A DNA stretch of 64,000 nucleotides from Eonycteris spelaea (taxonomy: Eukaryota; Chordata; Mammalia; Chiroptera; Pteropodidae), in the NCBI GenBank assembly GCA_003508835.1, contig PUFA01000106.1:372001-436000 (forward strand), in the 5' to 3' direction. Every line of letters starts with the position of its first letter. The first letter of the stretch is position 1. A program made the position numbers and the translations under genes. This document shows positions 59,640-64,000 of this stretch, in pieces. The notes under the pieces were generated by a model. That model saw only the letters and a program-made list of their open reading frames with translations. It did no database searches and was not told the origin of the DNA.

Positions 59640-60170
59640 AGCAGGAATGCTGCGGGCATCAGCCAACCCAGGGTTGCAGTTCGCAGCGGCCTTCTTGACT
59701 TATGTCAGAATCTCGGCACAAAGCTTCCGTTTTCTATGGCCTCATGTATGGTCCAGTTTGCCATGAAGAAAGGGAAATCAGCTGTATAATACTGGCCCCA
59801 GGCAAATGTTATTGGTTTCGCTGGTGACATTATCCGTAGTTTCTGGGGAACGCTGTTAATAGCCATAAATATTTATTCTCCTTATTTCCTCAAAACCAGA
59901 CCTTTAAGTGAAAACTGTATCTCTGTAATGGTTACAATTTCCCTGGCTGTTGGTTGGTCGAAGCCTAAGGCCTAATTTCTCCTCTGATTGTTACCAGCAA
60001 AGGAGTGGTCGGCGAAGAGGGATTTTAGCTGGGATGTAGACCAATGGGGGACATCTTGTCCTTAGCTGTAACATTTGTCAGTTTGATTACTTTCCTAGGT
60101 GAGCATGGGAGTTGCAATTAAAATGATCGAAGATATGTCATCCATTCATGAATCTCAGTTTGTCAGGGTC
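59640..60170. promoter_or_regulatory. Candidate conserved non-coding element
   Basis: Repeat-free, moderate GC, with CCAAT/ATTGG-type words ('attggtttc', 'ccaatggggg'), homeodomain and MEF2/TBP-like AT words, and a 12-bp perfect palindrome ATAAATATTTAT at 59865-59876. It contains the upstream copy of the 74-bp duplication. Enhancer function is inference. Confidence 0.35.
59849..59922 (+). repeat. 74-bp perfect direct repeat, copy 1
   Basis: The segment from 'aacgctgttaatagcc' to 'gaaaactgtatct' is identical, base for base, to 60818-60891. Flanks on both sides are unrelated. It does not belong to any dispersed repeat family I know, and it lies inside the candidate conserved element, so this copy may be the original. 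Confidence 0.97.
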
Positions 60171-60817
60171 GCTTAATCCCCAGTTGTTTCTCAGGACCTT
60201 CCTTGGCCTGGCCTCTTCTCTGCCCTGTGCCCAGGAGCCTGCCTACAAGTCCCTCCCCCGTGCTCTTCTGTTCTCTGGATTCTTAGTGGCTTTGACCCGT
60301 GTAATCCAGCAGTAGGAGAGTAGAAGGCGGGAGGCGAGAGGTGTTATTCCACCCTCTCCTTGCTCCCTCATGAGTGTCAGATCTTGGGGTACACTTATCT
60401 GATGGAGACACTACCATTTACCCATGGTCCTGTGACACAACTTTGCCGTGTTACTATCCGCCCTCAGGTTCTATCTACTAAACTTTCCTGAAAGCATAAA
60501 CATTCTTTTTCTACAGAACTTACTGGCAATGGACATGTCTTCAGAAGAAGGGTGACATTAGTCGGACCATGAGACCAAAAAATATGGGCTATCAGTCTGG
60601 AATCTGGAACACTTCTGGAACGGTGACAGTTTCCAGTAGTAGCCCTGACGTGGGACAAAGTACACAGCCTTCTCTTTGCGCTTTTGTACTAGAACCCCAG
60701 GGTGTTCTTCACAGACCCTGCTGATGTCATCCTGTGAGATCTAGTCCTCCAAATATGAGCAAGAAGCCGGGTAGGCTCCTGTGACTGTACATTAGCATAA
60801 GATGCACCATTGCATTC
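60171..60817. other. Spacer between the two 74-bp copies
   Basis: Unique, moderately GC-rich sequence. No gene or repeat recognised. Confidence 0.4.
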
Positions 60818-60891
60818 AACGCTGTTAATAGCCATAAATATTTATTCTCCTTATTTCCTCAAAACCAGACCTTTAAGTGAAAACTGTATCT
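60818..60891 (+). repeat. 74-bp perfect direct repeat, copy 2
   Basis: Identical to 59849-59922 and in the same orientation, 969 bp downstream. It is flanked by 'gcattc' and 'tggatg'. No target-site duplication or poly(A) tail is visible, so it does not look like a retroposed insertion; a templated copy or an assembly effect are both possible. Confidence 0.97.
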
Positions 60892-63800
60892 TGGATGTAC
60901 TCTCATCCATCACATTTGAATTCTTTAATAGCTTTAGAATACAACTTTTCCAGAAAGACTGTCTTTACAGCATCTGACCCCACAAGTCTAGACTCCAATG
61001 GGGACAATGTCTGGCGATACACTTAAGTAGCACGTTGAGCCCAGGGAGACTTGGCACGTTAACCTAATAAAAAATGACTGTAAAACCATTTGTAAACATG
61101 AAGCGCCATGTAAATGCTTATTAATAAGCATTTTTCTTCAATTTATATTTATTTTTATTCCAAGATGCCTCTTAAAAATGCATTATGGTTTATTGTGTAT
61201 AATGTCTTTCAAATAATTTGTATCCAGGGCATTTTAGAGAGTTAAATACATGTCAGTGTGTGGCATAAATTACAGAAGAACACTTTGAATGGTAAATGAA
61301 TTAGTGCCTTCAGTCATAAGGCCAGAGAGAAATGGGTTGTGTAAGCGTCTGGTTTGAAATATCTAGACTGCCTGGAACCACTTCAAATCCCAGCAGGCCA
61401 GCTCTGTCCTTCACTCTTCCGAGATAAGAGTCCCTTCGGTTTGCAGTCTGCTGGTTTTCTGAATGATCCCTTGGAGCAGTAGGTGTGTCTGCTCCGTGGG
61501 AACATTTTACCGAGTCAGAGCAAGGAAAAATAGTCAAGAGATCTGAGCAGAACTAAGCATCCTTCCAGGAGGGAAGTATTTTAGTGGTGAACAGTGGCTG
61601 ACTTAGAATATAGCAGGAGTGAGGGCTGAAGAATCTTCAAGGTTTTAACAGAGAAAGAGAAGTTAGTGTCTGATTGATTGCCACTCCTGACCCCGAGAAG
61701 TGTTTTTAACTGTGGGAAATGGATTCCGATATAATGATAGATTTTACAGCAGCATGGAATTGACCTAAACGACAAGTTGATATTTTGGATTGCTTTATGA
61801 TTTTTTTTTATTTTATGAAGCATTAATCTGAGTCCATAATGAAAAGTGTTTACTCTCTAGATAAAACGTACAAGATCTTAAGTATGAGGCAGAAATATAG
61901 GGCCCTTAATTAATGCACAGAAGTCACATCTGAATGTAGCCTTGCTAGGTCTTGAGCATAGATAGTACTTCTAAGAGGTGATTTTCAAGTTTCCCCGCCT
62001 CCCAAACTCTGCTCAGTGTCAAACACATTATTACAAGAAAGCGGAATCCGAATGAGGTAATCCAGGGGACTCTAATCTTTCCCAGGTACCGACTCGCGTT
62101 GGATTTCTCCAGATTCTTATCAGGGTTATGAGGATTCTTGCTGCAGAAGTCAGAACTAGGAACGGACCTAGCCCTGGTTCTTCTTCCTCCACTTGGGGAC
62201 TCTCCACAGGTCCTGGTGGCGAGTAAAGAGCTAAAATAGTCTAGGTGTACCTTCACGTGTCACCGGTAGATCTTGGCTGGCTGCCAATTGTCACCCACTG
62301 TTTAAGAAAAGAACTAGATGATTTCAGGTTCTACTTCAAGTTCAGGAATGCTTTTATTTGTCTTTTGGAGCTCGAGTTTAATTACGTTACCATTGCAGCT
62401 AATATTACAATTTATTTTCCCCCTGAATTCTTAACTCTTTTAGATAGTTTCCATAAAATTAGTAAAGTCGAAGCTCGAAAACGATTGTAACACAGAATAT
62501 TTCATGAGATGGGATTATATTGTCAAGTCTGACCATCGAAGTTCGGTGTTCAGAATATGCAACAAAAGGACAATAGGCAGACTAGTTACTTATTTTAGAG
62601 TCTGAGTCTCTTTCTGTATTTTTGAAATTCAAATACGTATATCAGAACAGACACTTATATTTTAAAGAACTTTCCAAACAAAGAACAGAAACATGCATTC
62701 AGATTGCATTGTAAGTAGAACCAACAGATCGTGAATATTTATGTGATTTGGAAAGACTTGTATCCCACACTCTATATCACCGAACCAAATAATTATGCAA
62801 AGATAGTTTCACTTAAAATTGCAAATGCCATATCGTAGTTCGTGTTCAACAGTTTTAATGCATATTGATAATGGAACGAAATAGCTTTTATTTAAAAACA
62901 ATACATTTAAGTTGGACAAATGCCATTACAGCATATTTTAAAATGTTAAAATGACTGGAATTGTGTCAGGGTAAGAGCTAACGAAGGTCCAAATGCTGAC
63001 TGATGTTTAAGAACCAGACATAATTGCCTCTTTTGAACAGAATGTACTTCTAAGATTTACTCCGATAAGTCCTTATACTCTGGTTTATGCATTTATTCTG
63101 TTTAGCTTGTCCAGTTTGACCCATGCGTAGACCAAAGTGCACAAGGGACTCCAAAGAGATTATTATGGGTTGGAAGCCGAGTGACGTTTCTCTAATAGGA
63201 AATCATGTGAATGGTGATTCAGTTCCTTTACCTTTTTCTGTGATAGAACATACAATTAACTTTAAAAGAAAAACATAGTTCACAGTCACAATGTCTACAT
63301 AGTATTCTGCTAGGCATTTGAGGATGCAAAAAGTATGTTATTAAGAAGGGAATAAAGGACATGCCTATGAAATAAATAGGTAATAATACAGAGAACACAT
63401 GTATTTTACTAAAATACAGGGTAGTTAGTAAGATACGAATGTCCTCACATTCTGTTAAATGGAAAACTTAGGCTTAGGAATCAGATAGACATAGTTTCAA
63501 ATTGAAAATGAAATACCTTTTAGCCCTGTGTCCTTGCATAGAATTTTTAACATCTCTGAACTGCAGTTTCTGTGTTTAAAAAAAGTACGTGTAAAGTATG
63601 CTACATAGGGGAATTTTCTGGATGCTGGTCACCTCTCTCCTGTGTCTCCTCTCATCTTGGTGTGATGTTCCTCTTGCCAGGGCCGGCATGCAGTGCGCAT
63701 TTGGTACCTGAAATTCGCGTTCCCTTCCTATCACTATAAAAATGTGCAAATGCCCGTTCAACTGTTCTGCTGTTGCAGAATATTTTCTTCTCCTCACGTA

Positions 63801-64000
63801 AGTCTGGAGGCAATGTTGCAAATACAGTGTTTTTAGAGTGAGAATGATATATATTTATGGAAAGCTTCGAGTAGGATTGGAAATACTTTACTTTCCTGGT
63901 ACGAAGGCAAAAATCCTCAATCATTAACATTAATGTCGGTGGAGGAAAAAAAAAAAACTTGAGGAATAGATTTCTTCTAAGTATGCTATCCTGAAATATG
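60892..64000. other. Unique DNA to window end
   Basis: No gene, RNA or dispersed repeat was confidently recognised. Open frames up to 103 codons (61945-62256 minus) have no family signature. An A12 run lies near 63,946-63,957. Confidence 0.4.

Noticed and set aside
1..64000. CRISPR arrays, operons, toxin-antitoxin or other microbial systems
   Set aside because: Sequence composition and mammal-wide repeats show vertebrate nuclear DNA; no regularly spaced repeats or bacterial gene organisation exist here.
1..64000. tRNA, snRNA (U6-like), 5S or 7SK gene copies
   Set aside because: No A/B box pairs with a foldable cloverleaf and no recognisable snRNA sequence were found by eye on either strand; a covariance-model search would be decisive.

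Overview
This window looks like nuclear DNA of a placental mammal, intergenic or deep-intronic. It is AT-rich and CpG-poor. It carries many old mammal-wide repeats (MIR, L2, MaLR LTRs of MLT1 type, L1MA-like LINE). No intact protein-coding gene, rRNA, tRNA or CRISPR array could be recognised. The longest open frames (193 and 175 codons) lie in GC-richer islands, show no family signature and are best read as chance. Two LINE-1 3' ends (27206-27390 minus, 35705-35846 plus) resemble laurasiatherian, and from memory bat, L1 tails. I saw no Alu, B1/B2, carnivore SINEC, ruminant Bov-tA/BovB, pig PRE1 or vespertilionid VES SINE. A bat or another laurasiatherian is therefore a tentative guess.

Layout. 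1-9,900 is mostly unique AT-rich sequence with one MIR, an L2 scrap, a G-quadruplex motif and a cluster of three CP2/Grainyhead-like sites. 9,900-10,900 is GC- and CpG-enriched. 10,900-27,200 is unique DNA with scattered L2/MIR pieces and GC-richer islands at 16.0-16.3 kb and 17.7-18.3 kb. 27.2-31.1 kb is a repeat cluster: an L1 tail, a GC-rich LTR-like segment, a 2.4-kb antisense L1 interrupted by a long TTCC/TTTC microsatellite, and an L2. 31-53 kb holds L2/MIR relics between unique stretches, several of which look like conserved regulatory elements. 53.3-53.6 kb on the minus strand holds a coding-like but unidentified segment. 54.8-57.9 kb has two solo MLT1-type LTRs, several MIRs and an L2 carrying a MIR. 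59.6-60.9 kb has a candidate conserved element, part of which (74 bp) is duplicated perfectly 969 bp downstream.

Nothing here works together as an operon or pathway. Function, if any, is likely regulatory. Repeat family calls come from recognition of consensus features by eye, so boundaries are approximate (usually within 10-40 bp) and subfamily names are provisional.
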